Below, piece by piece: positions 1-9,680 of a DNA stretch of 64,000 bases. The position numbers and the translations under genes are program-made. Position 1 is the stretch's first letter; every line of letters starts with the position of its first letter. A model generated the notes under the pieces. The model ran no database searches. It saw only the letters and a program-made list of their open reading frames with translations, and was not told the DNA's origin. The DNA is taken from NCBI RefSeq assembly GCF_029266855.1, contig NZ_JAQSWB010000001.1, positions 434,001-498,000 of the forward strand, written 5' to 3'. The DNA is from Fluviicola sp. (GTDB lineage Bacteria > Bacteroidota > Bacteroidia > Flavobacteriales_D > Crocinitomicaceae).

Positions 1-328
1 TGCATCCGCAGCTTGCTTTAACATCCGAAAGAACCAAAGGTTTACTGCCGGTATTCGTAACAGTGAATGTGCAATGGTTTTCAACACCTTCCGTTACTTT
101 TCCGAAGTCGTGAATCTCTTTGTCTATTTTCATAGAGGTCACTGATTCAGCTTCAATTTGCTGCTGCTTTTTTAATTCCTTTAAAGCTTGTTCGTTTGCT
201 TTGATCGTTTCAGGATCGTCTGCAACTTCCATAACCAGGTTGTCCTCTGTCTTCTCGGTCTTGTCTGAACAAGCACTCAATGTTCCGCCAATGATTAAAA
301 GGCTAATAAAGAAACTTCTTTTTTTCAT
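1..328 (-). CDS. DUF1573 domain lipoprotein (partial, C-terminus off the left edge)
   Basis: The reading frame opens with ATG at 328 and runs without a stop to the window edge (109 codons seen). The N-terminus MKKRSFFISLLIIGGTLSAC is a lipoprotein signal with lipobox LSAC, so the mature protein should be lipid-anchored at Cys20. After a charged linker (about 21-70) comes IHDFGKVTEGVENHCTFTV, then NTGSKPLVLSDVKASCGC, the typical start of a DUF1573 domain (immunoglobulin-like, common in Bacteroidetes envelope proteins; function unknown). It starts one nucleotide after the stop of the upstream CtpA-like protease, so the two are almost certainly co-transcribed. The far end cannot be judged. Confidence 0.85.
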   Translation of the reverse strand, partial: MKKRSFFISLLIIGGTLSACSDKTEKTEDNLVMEVADDPETIKANEQALKELKKQQQIEAESVTSMKIDKEIHDFGKVTEGVENHCTFTVTNTGSKPLVLSDVKASCGC

Positions 329-329
329 T

Positions 330-1943
330 TTAATTTAATGCCAGTTTTTGTTTGTCGTATTCATTTGATTCAAGCAATTGGATTGCTTTTTGAAGAATTT
401 CATTCTTTTGATTATAGATCTTATAGAAGGCTTCTATACCGAACAAATCGTTAGCAATAGTTGCTTTCAATCTCAGTTCCATAATATCCTTACTGATCTT
501 ATACTGATCTTCTTTGAATTCAAAGTCTTTGTTTTCCTTCTTCACATATGCAAAGAACTCGTCCATCAGTTTTTTGTCTACAGTAAAATCGGAAATGAAC
601 TGGTCAACCGTCTCATATTTTTTATGTAGTTCATCTCTGTTCTTATCTACATAGGTTAAAGGGAAACTTGTAAAGGCCCCGTTTTGAACTGTCGTACGAT
701 ACAGATCTGTAATTTCGGATGTGTCGATCGGAACAAAGAAGTCGGGCATAATGCCACCGCCGCCGTAAACAGCTCTTTTTGTTACCCGTGTTTCGAATTT
801 CAATGAATCAGGAAGTTTGATGCTGTCGATATGAGAGAATTCTCCATGCATAAAACGGCGCATATATTCGTTTTTATAATCGTCAATGTCTTCGTATGAT
901 CGCTGGATAAAACGTCCGGAAGGAGTGAAGTAACGTGCAATTGTTAAGCGCATCTGAGAACCGTCGGAAAGGTCGATAGGTCTTTGTACCAAGCCCTTGC
1001 CATAGCTTCTTCGCCCGACGATTAATCCGCGGTCCCAGTCCTGAATAGCACCCGAAAGAATCTCTGAAGCCGAAGCCGAATTATCATCGATCAGGATAAC
1101 CACTTTTCCTTTTTCCCATGATCCGTTTCTTCCTGCATTGAGATCCTGGCGCGGTTGTGCACGGCCTTCGGAATAAACGATCAATTTATTGTCGGATAAG
1201 AACTCATCTGCAATCAGTTGGGCTGCATAAAGTAATCCGCCGCCGTTTCCTTGTAAATCCAGCACCAGGCTTTCCATACCCTGGGCTTTTAGTTTATCCA
1301 TTCCTTTTTTGATCTCATCATGTGAACTGCGAGAGAAAGAAGTCAGTTTTAAATACCCGATTTTCGGACTTACCATATAAGCACAATCAACTGAATTTAC
1401 GGGAACTTTATCACGCGTAATAACATAATTGATCGGTTTTTTCTGAGCTTTACGCATAATGTCTACACGTACTTTTGTTCCGGCTTCACCCAGTAACTTT
1501 TCACGAACCTGGTTGTTTTTTAAGCCGACTCCGGCAACACTCTGACCGTCAATTGCTATAATTTTATCACCTGCACGGATTCCAAGTTTTTCGGAAGGTC
1601 CGCCTACAATTGTCTCAACAACCATCAGGGTATCTTTCAGAATCTGGAAACGAACTCCAATTCCAACAAAGCTTCCGTCGATTGCAACATTGGCTGCGTC
1701 AACTTCATCCTTCGGAATATAAACCGTGTGCGGATCCAGTTTTTCCAGCATGCCGATTATTGCAGCATCCATTAATTCTTTGTCGTTTACAGGATCAACG
1801 TATAATTTGTCTACGTAGGTGAATATCTCGTCCAGGCGTTGACCATTTGAAGGTGATTTCGGTTCGGTCGGAACCTTTTGAGCGATAGATATAAATGAGT
1901 GGATACTTAAGCCAAGTACCATCAAAACGCCATAATATTTCAT
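330..1943 (-). CDS. S41 family C-terminal processing peptidase (CtpA-like)
   Basis: A 537-residue exported serine protease. Residues 1-21 form a signal peptide ending at IAQ. A PDZ domain covers about 88-175 (GIGVRF, GIRAGDKIIAIDGQSV) and binds C-termini of substrates. The S41 core follows (about 190-370): LVLDLQGNGGG and SASASE with the predicted nucleophile Ser291, and RSYGKG with the predicted general base Lys316, the Ser/Lys dyad of this family. A C-terminal helical part (400-537) is usual for Bacteroidetes members. It probably trims or degrades periplasmic proteins. The DUF1573 lipoprotein follows after one base, suggesting a linked envelope role. Intact; the exact substrate is unknown. 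Confidence 0.93.
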   Translation of the reverse strand: MKYYGVLMVLGLSIHSFISIAQKVPTEPKSPSNGQRLDEIFTYVDKLYVDPVNDKELMDAAIIGMLEKLDPHTVYIPKDEVDAANVAIDGSFVGIGVRFQILKDTLMVVETIVGGPSEKLGIRAGDKIIAIDGQSVAGVGLKNNQVREKLLGEAGTKVRVDIMRKAQKKPINYVITRDKVPVNSVDCAYMVSPKIGYLKLTSFSRSSHDEIKKGMDKLKAQGMESLVLDLQGNGGGLLYAAQLIADEFLSDNKLIVYSEGRAQPRQDLNAGRNGSWEKGKVVILIDDNSASASEILSGAIQDWDRGLIVGRRSYGKGLVQRPIDLSDGSQMRLTIARYFTPSGRFIQRSYEDIDDYKNEYMRRFMHGEFSHIDSIKLPDSLKFETRVTKRAVYGGGGIMPDFFVPIDTSEITDLYRTTVQNGAFTSFPLTYVDKNRDELHKKYETVDQFISDFTVDKKLMDEFFAYVKKENKDFEFKEDQYKISKDIMELRLKATIANDLFGIEAFYKIYNQKNEILQKAIQLLESNEYDKQKLALN

Positions 1944-2127
1944 ACAATTTTCTTAAGAATACTAATATAATGATAAAACGTTCAATCAACTTGTTAGAAA
2001 GAGTCTAAGTTCCCGATTCCTGTTAAAAAAAGATAATTTGAATCCGGAGTTACCAACAATTGAATGTTGGTCTTTTATTCTCTGACCCAACAGGTGCTTT
2101 TTGTAATTTTAAAACGTATACTCAAAT

Positions 2128-3042
2128 ATGAAACAGTTGAAAGTTTTAGTATTATTGACAGGCTTGATTTGCATTTCCTTTGCATCATTTGGTCAGGTAA
2201 AGGCTTTGGATAAGCTGGAGGTATTATACGATCAGGGACATTACAAAATGGTTTTGCGCAAAGCGAACCGTTTGCTTGACCAACCGGATTACGATTATTC
2301 ATACAAGCCTGAATTCTACAAAAGTTTAGCTTTATTTCAATTGGCAGATCAGGGTTTGTGGGCCGAGTTCCATCCAAAAGCTTTGCAGGAGGCAAGGGAA
2401 TTGTTCAGTGTAGTAATAGCTTCTCCGGAAGGAATCAAAGTTTTTAATACGCATTTGAATCATGTTTCCCAGCTGAAACGGGATTTGGTAAAAAAGGCAC
2501 TGGCATATAAAGCCGAAGGTAAACAGGCGAAATTTGATGAGATCCAACAGATCCTGTTTGGTTTGTTCGACCGTATTCCGGATTTGGATGTGCCGGGAGA
2601 AATTAATGCTCCGGTTGTGGATGCCCCTGAAATCAGAGAAACAGCTGCAACATCCCAGGAACGGGAAGCCATTGTTAAGTATGCGAAAAAACAGTTAGGT
2701 GTTCCATATAAATGGTCGGGCGTGGATGTGGATGGTTTTGACTGCAGTGGTTTTACAAGTTACGTAATGAAAGAGTTTAAAGTTTCTCTTAGCAGAAGGG
2801 CCGAAGATCAGTACAATTCATCTACGAAAGTGAAACAGAAAAACGCTCAAAAGGGGGACCTGGTATTTTTCAATAACGGTTCGGGAATTTCTCACGTTGG
2901 GATTGTTATTTCTGCTAAAGGCGAACCTTTGACAATGATACATGCGAGTTCAAGCAAGGGAGTTATTGTCACCAACATCGAGGATTCGGAATATTGGCTG
3001 AAACGGCTTTATGCAATCGGAACCTATGTAAAAGGGGAATGA
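2128..3042 (+). CDS. NlpC/P60 family cell-wall hydrolase
   Basis: A 304-residue exported protein. Residues 1-23 are a signal peptide ending SFGQ. Residues 25-150 are helical and TPR-like, without a family I can name. The C-terminal 120 residues are an NlpC/P60 (C40) domain with a complete triad: Cys206 in GFDCSGF, His256 in ISHVGIV and His272 in MIHAS. Members cut the D-gamma-Glu-mDAP or related bond of peptidoglycan peptides. It is transcribed divergently from the CtpA-like gene with 184 bp between them. The helical N-terminal part may position the enzyme in a complex; this is inference. Confidence 0.9.
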   Translation: MKQLKVLVLLTGLICISFASFGQVKALDKLEVLYDQGHYKMVLRKANRLLDQPDYDYSYKPEFYKSLALFQLADQGLWAEFHPKALQEARELFSVVIASPEGIKVFNTHLNHVSQLKRDLVKKALAYKAEGKQAKFDEIQQILFGLFDRIPDLDVPGEINAPVVDAPEIRETAATSQEREAIVKYAKKQLGVPYKWSGVDVDGFDCSGFTSYVMKEFKVSLSRRAEDQYNSSTKVKQKNAQKGDLVFFNNGSGISHVGIVISAKGEPLTMIHASSSKGVIVTNIEDSEYWLKRLYAIGTYVKGE

Positions 3043-3144
3043 TTTTAAATTATAAATATCAAAATCATCAAGGAGGATTTGCTTAATTAACAGGAATTTC
3101 CCTGAATTAAATCATCTATACTTCCATTTTCTTGTAATCAATAT

Positions 3145-3663
3145 TTAGCTATTCTGTTCCCCTCTTTTCGGATTGAAAAGAAAAATATTCATCAATACAA
3201 TTAGACCGGAAATCATTGCACTGACAAATCCAACATTCATCAGGTATGGAGATCTGTCTATAAACAGGAATGCAATCAAACTGATAACGAGTAAGCCCAG
3301 TAGCACCCACTTGGAAAACAGCCTTCTTTGAATAAAACGATTGTTCAGATCAAGCAGGTAAACATGCGTTGCCGCAAGTAAAAACAACATGTTCAATTTC
3401 CATATTTGCCCGATCTCCACAAGAGAAAGTAAAAAGAATACTAAGCAGATTATTTGTACTCCCAGGAGTGAAATGTTTATCACGCGGAATGTTTTGGAAC
3501 TTATTTTACTCACTGTCAATACCTGGAAAAACAAGAACAGGAAACTGATAAAGAAAGGAAGGACTTTCGTTAGTCTCCAGGAGAATTCGCTCCAGCCTAA
3601 AAACAGAAGGATCAAGAGTGCCAGGAACACCCAAGCAAGCAATGCGGGCCATTTAGCTCTCAT
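3145..3663 (-). CDS. small integral membrane protein, unknown function
   Basis: 172 residues, mostly hydrophobic, with about five or six predicted membrane segments (roughly 8-24, 34-50, 62-82, 88-106, 117-135, 142-162) and a short polar tail. I do not recognise a family. The ATG at 3663 lies inside the last codons of the upstream sensor/phosphatase gene (11-nt overlap), so translation is probably coupled. The pairing suggests it helps or is controlled by that SpoIIE-type protein, but nothing in its sequence shows this. Confidence 0.75.
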   Translation of the reverse strand: MRAKWPALLAWVFLALLILLFLGWSEFSWRLTKVLPFFISFLFLFFQVLTVSKISSKTFRVINISLLGVQIICLVFFLLSLVEIGQIWKLNMLFLLAATHVYLLDLNNRFIQRRLFSKWVLLGLLVISLIAFLFIDRSPYLMNVGFVSAMISGLIVLMNIFLFNPKRGEQNS

Positions 3664-6600
3664 GTGTTGGTTTTATATATTTTACTGCAAATACGCAAAC
3701 GTCGTCTACCTGGTCTACATCGTGTTTCCAGGCGTCAAAAGTTTGCTGAATCTCTTTATACTGATCTTCCATATCCATTTGGTAGATGGTCGAAAGTAAC
3801 ACCTTAAAAGGTCTTGATTTAAATTTCTTTAGCCGCTCTCCGCCGAATTGATCCACATATCCATCTGTGTACAAGTAGACACAGTCGCCGTGTTCCAATT
3901 GGAATTCCTGGTTGCTGAACGGTTTTGCATCAATGAACTGACCGATCGGCTGTTTGTTCGGTTTCAACTCAATGATCTCTCCGTTGCGGATAATGACACA
4001 CTCATTGTTTGCCCCCGAGAATTTCAGAATTCCGGTTTGCTGATCGATGGAACACAAGGCAATATCCATCCCGTCTTTCACATCGGATTGACCTTCTGCC
4101 CTGAATGCGTCAATTACAATTTCACGCAATTTATCGAGGATGTCATTCGGTTCCGTAAGTTTAAATTCATTGATTGCACGAAGTAAACCGTTGTTGCCGA
4201 CAATACTTACCAAGGCTCCAGGAACACCATGTCCGGTACAGTCTACAGCAGAGAAAATAACTTTCCCCTGAACTTCTCTTGCCCAGTAGAAGTCACCGGA
4301 AACGATGTCTTTTGGACGGTAGAATACAAAGTGTTGTCTGAAAAGTTCATTCAAACGGGAAGTAGTGGGAAGGATAGTAGATTGAATGCGTTTCGCATAA
4401 TGGATACTGTCTAAAATATCCATTGTTTTCAAGGTGATCTCTTCTTTCTGAATTTCCAGCTGGTGATTTTGCTCGGCAATTTCTTTGGTTCTTTCCTGAA
4501 CGATTTCTTCCAGTCGCTGGTTTTGTCTCTTTACACGCTGCGTAGAAAGCTGAACTACGAAGTAAATCAGGAAGATCAGTAAAATAATGTAGAAAATGAA
4601 TGCCCAAACTGTTCGGTACCAAGGAGGTAATACGACGATCTCATAAGTTAATATTTCACTTTCAATCCCGTATGCCGATTTTGCTTTCACTTTAAAAGTA
4701 TATGTTCCTTCAGGGATCTTTTCAAAATTGGCAAAGTTGAGCGGAGACCATTGAGACCATTGATCACTGAATCCCTCCAGTTTATAGCTGAATGTTGTTG
4801 GTCCGAGACAAGAAAATGAATTGGCATGGAAGATGAGTTTGAAGGAGTTTTCAGAATAACTCAGTCCTTCTGTTTTTTTGCTTCTGGAGACATCGTAAAG
4901 GAAGCTTTTTCCATTCACTTCAAAGCGGTCGATCTGGACTTTGAACGGATTCCTGTTTTTGCGGATAGCATCCAGGTTCAAAATAAACAAGCCGTCATTT
5001 GCACCGATCCAAACCTCGTTTGCCAAAGGATTCTTTTCAACTGCGAATACCAATCCGGCATTCTTTAAACCGGTAAGTGGCCAGGCCGTCCATTCCCATT
5101 CCGAACCGCGCTTGTCGAACCAGCCGAAAATATTTTCAAATTTCCCGTCTTTTTTATCCTGGTAAACAACCACCCAAAGTTGCTCGTTATTGACATTGAT
5201 AATACGGTGTATGGTGTTTTTGTAATTTTTTGTTTTAAAGACTTTTGCCGGTTCGAAAGGATCGATCTTCCCGGAGCCTTCATTGTAAACAAACATCCCG
5301 TTTGCGGTTCCGACAAAGAGCTGGCCTTTGAATTCCTCTACATAAAAGTTATTGTTCTGGTCTTCTTTGCTTAGACTCGGAATGGTAACCGTTTTGAATT
5401 TTTTGGTTTTCAGATCATAAATACCTACTCCTTTAGAACGGATACTGAAGAAAACTTTATTGTGCAGGTAAGCTAAGCTAACCGTTTCACCTCCGGCATC
5501 TCCGACCAGTTCTTCGTATTCCCACTTTCCATTCGGAAGCAGGTTTAATTTTGCGAGTCCGCCTTCCAGGGTTAAGTAAATGGAATTGGGATCCTTTGGA
5601 TTTTTCTCAAAAGCAATGGCATATTGGTAGGATGCTGAAACGTGTTTCCCGGAAGAAGTATTTAAATCAAAGACACCATTGTAACCGATGACCATGGATT
5701 TATTACCGTTTCTTGTTTTGAGCGTTTCGATATCAAAAATAATCTCATTGAGCGATCCGAATGGCATGAGTTTGTTGCCGGATTCTGACTTCTTGGGAGA
5801 CATGATTCCATTGTGCGTCCCGATTAAAGGAATACCTGAATTAAAGTCAATGGTTTCAATCTGTGAAGTAACGCCTTCGTTCTTTCGGAAGTAGGAAAGG
5901 GGAGAGCCTGTTTCAATAAACTGGATTCCATTTCCCAGACAGAGCCAAATATTGAAATCGTTGTCGAAGAACGACTGGTTGACCGTTAAGTTTGCCAGGT
6001 CATCTTCCAGATTGTATTCGCGGATTATTTTTCCGGAAAGGTCGCCGATAATCAAACCATTGTTTTCGGTACTGACCAACAGGTAATTTCCTGATTTGGT
6101 AACCGTATTCACGAAATATTTGCTGAGACAAGGGAATTTTGATCGGGGAACCGAGTCCCATTGCTGTTTGTTCGTTACGGAATTACTGACGCTGAATACT
6201 TTACTTCGCGCATCAACGATGTACCAAATATTGTCAATCTGGAAACTTCCGCGGATATTTTTAATGTGGACAGAAAGCGGAAGTTTAAGTTCTTTCAATT
6301 TTGAGTTCACCACATCATAATAGAGGTAGTTTTCACGGCGTGATTTGAATTCTGCTTTTGTCTGATAGGTAAGTAAAACGCCATTTAAAATGCGGCAGGA
6401 AGTTTTACATTCCAGTTCTTCAAACGCCGGAGGTACATTTAATTTCAAGGCTTTACCGTTTTTTAAAACATAAAGTCCTTTTTCCGCTACGAATAGAATG
6501 GAGTTGTCTCCTAATTCAAAAATGTTCCAAACCTGCCCGATATTGTTTTTGAGTCCACCGTAAAAAACAGGATAGTAAACCAACTGGCCTTTGCTTGAAT

Positions 6601-6964
6601 AATCCAGGTAACCGAAGTTATTGTCGCGCCCAACATACACACGGTCATCAGAAGCCAGGTATAATTTGGAAACATACGTTTGGGTACAGCTTTCACCGAT
6701 TGGTTTTTCTGTTTTTTCAGAATCTGTCTTGATCTTCGACCATTCAATCCCATTGAAGGAAAGGATATCCTGTCTGTTTCCGAAAAGTACATTTCCATTG
6801 GCTGATTGCAGTCCGGTCCAGATCTGACCTGCGCTGCCGTATTCATTGATCGAGAAATGTTTGGTATTGATCCGTCCTTGCAAAGTAATGTTCTGTGCAG
6901 GGGAAATCACCGCAAAATGAACAGTAAATAGGATTAATAGAAGTACCAGTTTGTTTTTCAACAT
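3653..6964 (-). CDS. beta-propeller / Y_Y_Y / SpoIIE phosphatase sensor protein
   Basis: 1103 residues. Signal peptide 1-23 (ending SPAQ), then a large periplasmic part of WD/two-component-regulator-type propeller repeats (about 25-690). A Y_Y_Y domain lies at about 700-760 (TFSYKLEGFSDQWSQW), followed by a single membrane helix at about 783-803 and a coiled coil with EIVQERTKEIAEQN. The cytoplasmic end (about 870-1095) is a PP2C-type SpoIIE phosphatase: FYRPKDIVSGDFYW, VDCTGHGVPGALVS, DGMDIALC and YLYTDGYVDQFGG carry the metal-binding Asp residues. This is the hybrid-sensor layout of Bacteroidetes with the kinase replaced by a phosphatase. It probably dephosphorylates an anti-sigma antagonist or similar partner in response to an envelope signal; neither partner nor ligand is visible here. 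Confidence 0.9.
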   Translation of the reverse strand: MLKNKLVLLLILFTVHFAVISPAQNITLQGRINTKHFSINEYGSAGQIWTGLQSANGNVLFGNRQDILSFNGIEWSKIKTDSEKTEKPIGESCTQTYVSKLYLASDDRVYVGRDNNFGYLDYSSKGQLVYYPVFYGGLKNNIGQVWNIFELGDNSILFVAEKGLYVLKNGKALKLNVPPAFEELECKTSCRILNGVLLTYQTKAEFKSRRENYLYYDVVNSKLKELKLPLSVHIKNIRGSFQIDNIWYIVDARSKVFSVSNSVTNKQQWDSVPRSKFPCLSKYFVNTVTKSGNYLLVSTENNGLIIGDLSGKIIREYNLEDDLANLTVNQSFFDNDFNIWLCLGNGIQFIETGSPLSYFRKNEGVTSQIETIDFNSGIPLIGTHNGIMSPKKSESGNKLMPFGSLNEIIFDIETLKTRNGNKSMVIGYNGVFDLNTSSGKHVSASYQYAIAFEKNPKDPNSIYLTLEGGLAKLNLLPNGKWEYEELVGDAGGETVSLAYLHNKVFFSIRSKGVGIYDLKTKKFKTVTIPSLSKEDQNNNFYVEEFKGQLFVGTANGMFVYNEGSGKIDPFEPAKVFKTKNYKNTIHRIINVNNEQLWVVVYQDKKDGKFENIFGWFDKRGSEWEWTAWPLTGLKNAGLVFAVEKNPLANEVWIGANDGLFILNLDAIRKNRNPFKVQIDRFEVNGKSFLYDVSRSKKTEGLSYSENSFKLIFHANSFSCLGPTTFSYKLEGFSDQWSQWSPLNFANFEKIPEGTYTFKVKAKSAYGIESEILTYEIVVLPPWYRTVWAFIFYIILLIFLIYFVVQLSTQRVKRQNQRLEEIVQERTKEIAEQNHQLEIQKEEITLKTMDILDSIHYAKRIQSTILPTTSRLNELFRQHFVFYRPKDIVSGDFYWAREVQGKVIFSAVDCTGHGVPGALVSIVGNNGLLRAINEFKLTEPNDILDKLREIVIDAFRAEGQSDVKDGMDIALCSIDQQTGILKFSGANNECVIIRNGEIIELKPNKQPIGQFIDAKPFSNQEFQLEHGDCVYLYTDGYVDQFGGERLKKFKSRPFKVLLSTIYQMDMEDQYKEIQQTFDAWKHDVDQVDDVCVFAVKYIKPTHES

Positions 6965-7000
6965 CTCTTGCCGTTATACGTCACGAATATATAAATAAAA

Positions 7001-7033
7001 AAACACCTGAAGAGTATTTTTCTTCAGGTGTTT
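7001..7033 (-). terminator. intrinsic terminator of the speDE-agmatinase operon
   Basis: A perfect 13-bp inverted repeat (7001-7013 with 7021-7033, 7-nt loop). Read on the minus strand it is followed by a T-rich run (7000 downwards). It lies about 85 nt after the agmatinase stop and just before the next minus-strand gene, so it should separate the two transcription units. Confidence 0.9.
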
Positions 7034-7116
7034 GACTCACTAATTGAAGTGAAATATCAGTAGTTCTTTCCATCGGCCTTTTCATCTTTTTAGATGAAGC
7101 CTCAGTCTTCAGAAGC

Positions 7117-8166
7117 TTAGCTTCTTCTTCTGCTTTTTTCTGTTGCGCAAACCAGATTCCATAAGGCTCTTGCTCCCACATTCGCATCCCAGTCGCCGGT
7201 ATTTCCAGGGGAAACTTCATTGAGATCAAAACCAATGATCTTCCGACCCGATTCAATCAACTGGAAGAAAAGGTAATTGATCTGTTCCAGTTCAAATCCT
7301 CCTACTACAGGAGTTCCTGTGTTCGGACAAAGTGAAGGATTAAGGCCGTCAATATCGAAGGAAATATAAACACGATCCGGTAATTCGTTGATGATCATCG
7401 CAACCTGTTCTTTCCATGTTTGACCTTCAAATTGTCCTTTTTTCAAATCCCAGTCATAAAATGTCTTTACTCTCGGATCTGACTCTGAAAGCTGCACTTC
7501 CGAATGAGCAATATCACGAATCCCAACCTGAACCAGTTTTTGAAGGTTGTTGCAGGATTGAAGCACGTTGTACATAATGCTCGCATGAGATTGATTGAAT
7601 CCTTCGTATGCTTCTCTAAGATCTGCGTGCGCGTCAACCTGAAGAATTCCAAAGGCTTGCCCCTGATCATTTAAAGCTTCCATTAAACCCAACGGCGTAC
7701 TGTGTTCACCGCCGAGAACCGCTACGATTTTATTTTCAGCAAGTAATTTGCCTGCGCGCTCTTTCAGGTTACTTCTCAAAAGATCGGAAGTAGCATTTAC
7801 TTTTTCAAGCACTTCAAGGAAGGGACTATTCTCTTCCAATTCACCGCCTTCTTCCAAAAAAGCAATGTACTGAATGGTATCAATACACATCTGATCGTTG
7901 ATCTGCTTCATATCTTCCGAAATGGGAGTCATGAAAACCTGTGTGTTCCACGCCTCCGGTAATTGCGGATGATAAAAATCCAACTGGGTGCTGGCATCTA
8001 AAATCGCTTTCGGACCGTCGCTAGTACCTTTCCCATAAGAAGCTGTCGCATCCCAGGGAACAGGAATAATAACGATATCTGCATTTTCTTCCGCTACCGG
8101 GAATCCGAAAATATTTCCATTCGCAATCCCAACTCCATTCGGATCAAATTTCTTTGAATTATCCAT
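7117..8166 (-). CDS. speB: agmatinase-family ureohydrolase
   Basis: 349 residues of the arginase/agmatinase fold. All manganese-ligand motifs are present: GGEHS (His155), DAHADLR (Asp178, His180, Asp182) and [10 protein letters not shown] (Asp271, Asp273). The family cleaves agmatine, arginine or a related guanidino compound to urea and an amine. Its start overlaps the stop of the SpeD-SpeE fusion by 8 nt, so agmatine to putrescine is the likely step, feeding spermidine synthesis. Formimidoylglutamase is an alternative but does not fit the neighbour. The extreme C-terminus ([10 protein letters not shown]) ends in an A-rich stretch; another frame stays open past it (see findings). Confidence 0.85.
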   Translation of the reverse strand: MDNSKKFDPNGVGIANGNIFGFPVAEENADIVIIPVPWDATASYGKGTSDGPKAILDASTQLDFYHPQLPEAWNTQVFMTPISEDMKQINDQMCIDTIQYIAFLEEGGELEENSPFLEVLEKVNATSDLLRSNLKERAGKLLAENKIVAVLGGEHSTPLGLMEALNDQGQAFGILQVDAHADLREAYEGFNQSHASIMYNVLQSCNNLQKLVQVGIRDIAHSEVQLSESDPRVKTFYDWDLKKGQFEGQTWKEQVAMIINELPDRVYISFDIDGLNPSLCPNTGTPVVGGFELEQINYLFFQLIESGRKIIGFDLNEVSPGNTGDWDANVGARALWNLVCATEKSRRRS

Positions 8167-9442
8167 TAATCAGACTTTTCACGAAATTAGGTAATGCGAA
8201 ACTTGCTTTATGAATATCTGAATTGTAGTATCTCAATCCTTTTGCATTCACGAATTGCTCAATTTCAGCATCTTTTGAAATGGTTTTCGGCTGAGCACTT
8301 CCTTTTAACCCGTATTGGAAACTCCACATTCCTGTCGGATATGTTGGAACAAAGAATAAGGAAACAGGAGCGTTTTCTTTTCCGAAAATATGCTGAAGTG
8401 TGATATTCAATTCTGTAAATGCCTGCTCGTTGAATTTTGGAGACTCACCTTGGGCAACCAGGATTCCCCCCGGTTTCAGAATGCGGTGGCAGTTTCTGTA
8501 GAATTCCACAGAGAAAAGTCCTTCTGCCGGTCCTACAGGATCCGATCCGTCAATGATCACCAAATCAAACTCTTCGTTTGCAGCTGCTTTTGCAAAAGCA
8601 ATTCCGTCGCCCACGATCAGGTTCAATTTCGGATGGTCAAATGAAGCTGCAATAGTTGGCAAGTGCTCTTTACACGCTTTAATTACTTCCCCGTCGATTT
8701 CAACCATGGTTACTTTTTCCACACCGTCATGGCGTAAAAATTCACGAACGGTTCCACCGTCGCCACCACCGATCACCAGAATGTTTTTCGCATTTCCGTG
8801 TGTGAACATAGCAGGGTGGGAGATCATTTCATGATAATGGAACTCATCGTTCTCAGTAGTCATGAACATATCATCCAAAGTCAGTAACTTACCGTATTTC
8901 GGAGATTCCAGGATGCGTACACGCTGGAATGGAGACTGTACATCAAAGAAAACTTCTCCGGTGTAGCGCAAAGACAAAGCCTGGTTGTCATCCTTATCCG
9001 TAAACCACACGTTGCGTGTATACATTTCCGGATTCGACCATTCACCGGCTTTCTGACGCATCGAAGAAATATCGAAGTCATTTCTTGTTAATAACTGAAC
9101 CGCTCCACGCTTCATTTCCAAAGCGGAATAGTTCTTGGCACCAAAACATTCTTTCAGGTAATCAAACGAAATCCAGGCATCCATTTCCCCGCAAGTGAAC
9201 AGGTCCACTGCAGCATAACCGTATTCCGGCCATGTATGAATCGCCAAATGGCTTTCTTGAATTACCACAACACCAGAGACTCCATAGGGAGAAAAGTGGT
9301 GGAATGTAGAATTAATCACAGTTGCACCTGCTTTCAAGGCCGCGTCTACCATGTCGCGCTCGATCGAAGATACATCATTCATAATGTGCGGATCGCACCC
9401 CATAAACTCCACAAGAATATGGTTCCCCAATGCATTACTCAT
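8159..9442 (-). CDS. speE: S-adenosylmethionine decarboxylase / spermidine synthase fusion
   Basis: 427 residues combining two polyamine enzymes. Residues 1-118 are a bacterial Spe[13 protein letters not shown] carries the self-cleavage site before Ser64, which becomes the pyruvoyl group, and FTCG carries the conserved Cys84. Residues about 145-425 are a spermidine synthase: SAM-binding VIGGGDGG (223-230) and the active-site loop [14 protein letters not shown] (296-309). One chain would thus make decarboxylated SAM and transfer its aminopropyl group to putrescine. It overlaps the agmatinase-family gene by 8 nt, giving agmatine, putrescine, spermidine in one operon. The SpeD part must cleave itself for activity, which would split the fusion near its N-terminus. 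Confidence 0.93.
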   Translation of the reverse strand: MSNALGNHILVEFMGCDPHIMNDVSSIERDMVDAALKAGATVINSTFHHFSPYGVSGVVVIQESHLAIHTWPEYGYAAVDLFTCGEMDAWISFDYLKECFGAKNYSALEMKRGAVQLLTRNDFDISSMRQKAGEWSNPEMYTRNVWFTDKDDNQALSLRYTGEVFFDVQSPFQRVRILESPKYGKLLTLDDMFMTTENDEFHYHEMISHPAMFTHGNAKNILVIGGGDGGTVREFLRHDGVEKVTMVEIDGEVIKACKEHLPTIAASFDHPKLNLIVGDGIAFAKAAANEEFDLVIIDGSDPVGPAEGLFSVEFYRNCHRILKPGGILVAQGESPKFNEQAFTELNITLQHIFGKENAPVSLFFVPTYPTGMWSFQYGLKGSAQPKTISKDAEIEQFVNAKGLRYYNSDIHKASFALPNFVKSLING

Positions 9443-9474
9443 TAGCTATTCAGTATAAATTATAAAAACGAGCG

Positions 9475-9482
9475 CAAAGTTA
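9475..9482 (-). promoter_or_regulatory. putative -7 element (TAACTTTG) of the polyamine operon
   Basis: TAACTTTG on the minus strand fits the Bacteroidetes -7 consensus TAnnTTTG, 32 nt before the speDE start codon. No good -33 TTG is visible at the usual distance. The spacer 9443-9680 otherwise holds only AT-rich sequence with GAATTCCGAAT-like repeats near 9540-9575. Confidence 0.5.
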
Positions 9483-9680
9483 CTGGTTTTAGATGGTTTA
9501 GAATCGAATTATGTGAAAAAATAATGATTAGATAATAATTCCGAATTCCGAATGCTGAATTCCTAATTGGGGATGTCAGTTGAAAGACCGAATTGAGAAG
9601 ACCGAATTATCAGTTTAATTTCAGGAAAAACAGTGTGTTAGCTATAAATTAAATGAAATACAAAAGCAAAGAGGAGCCTG

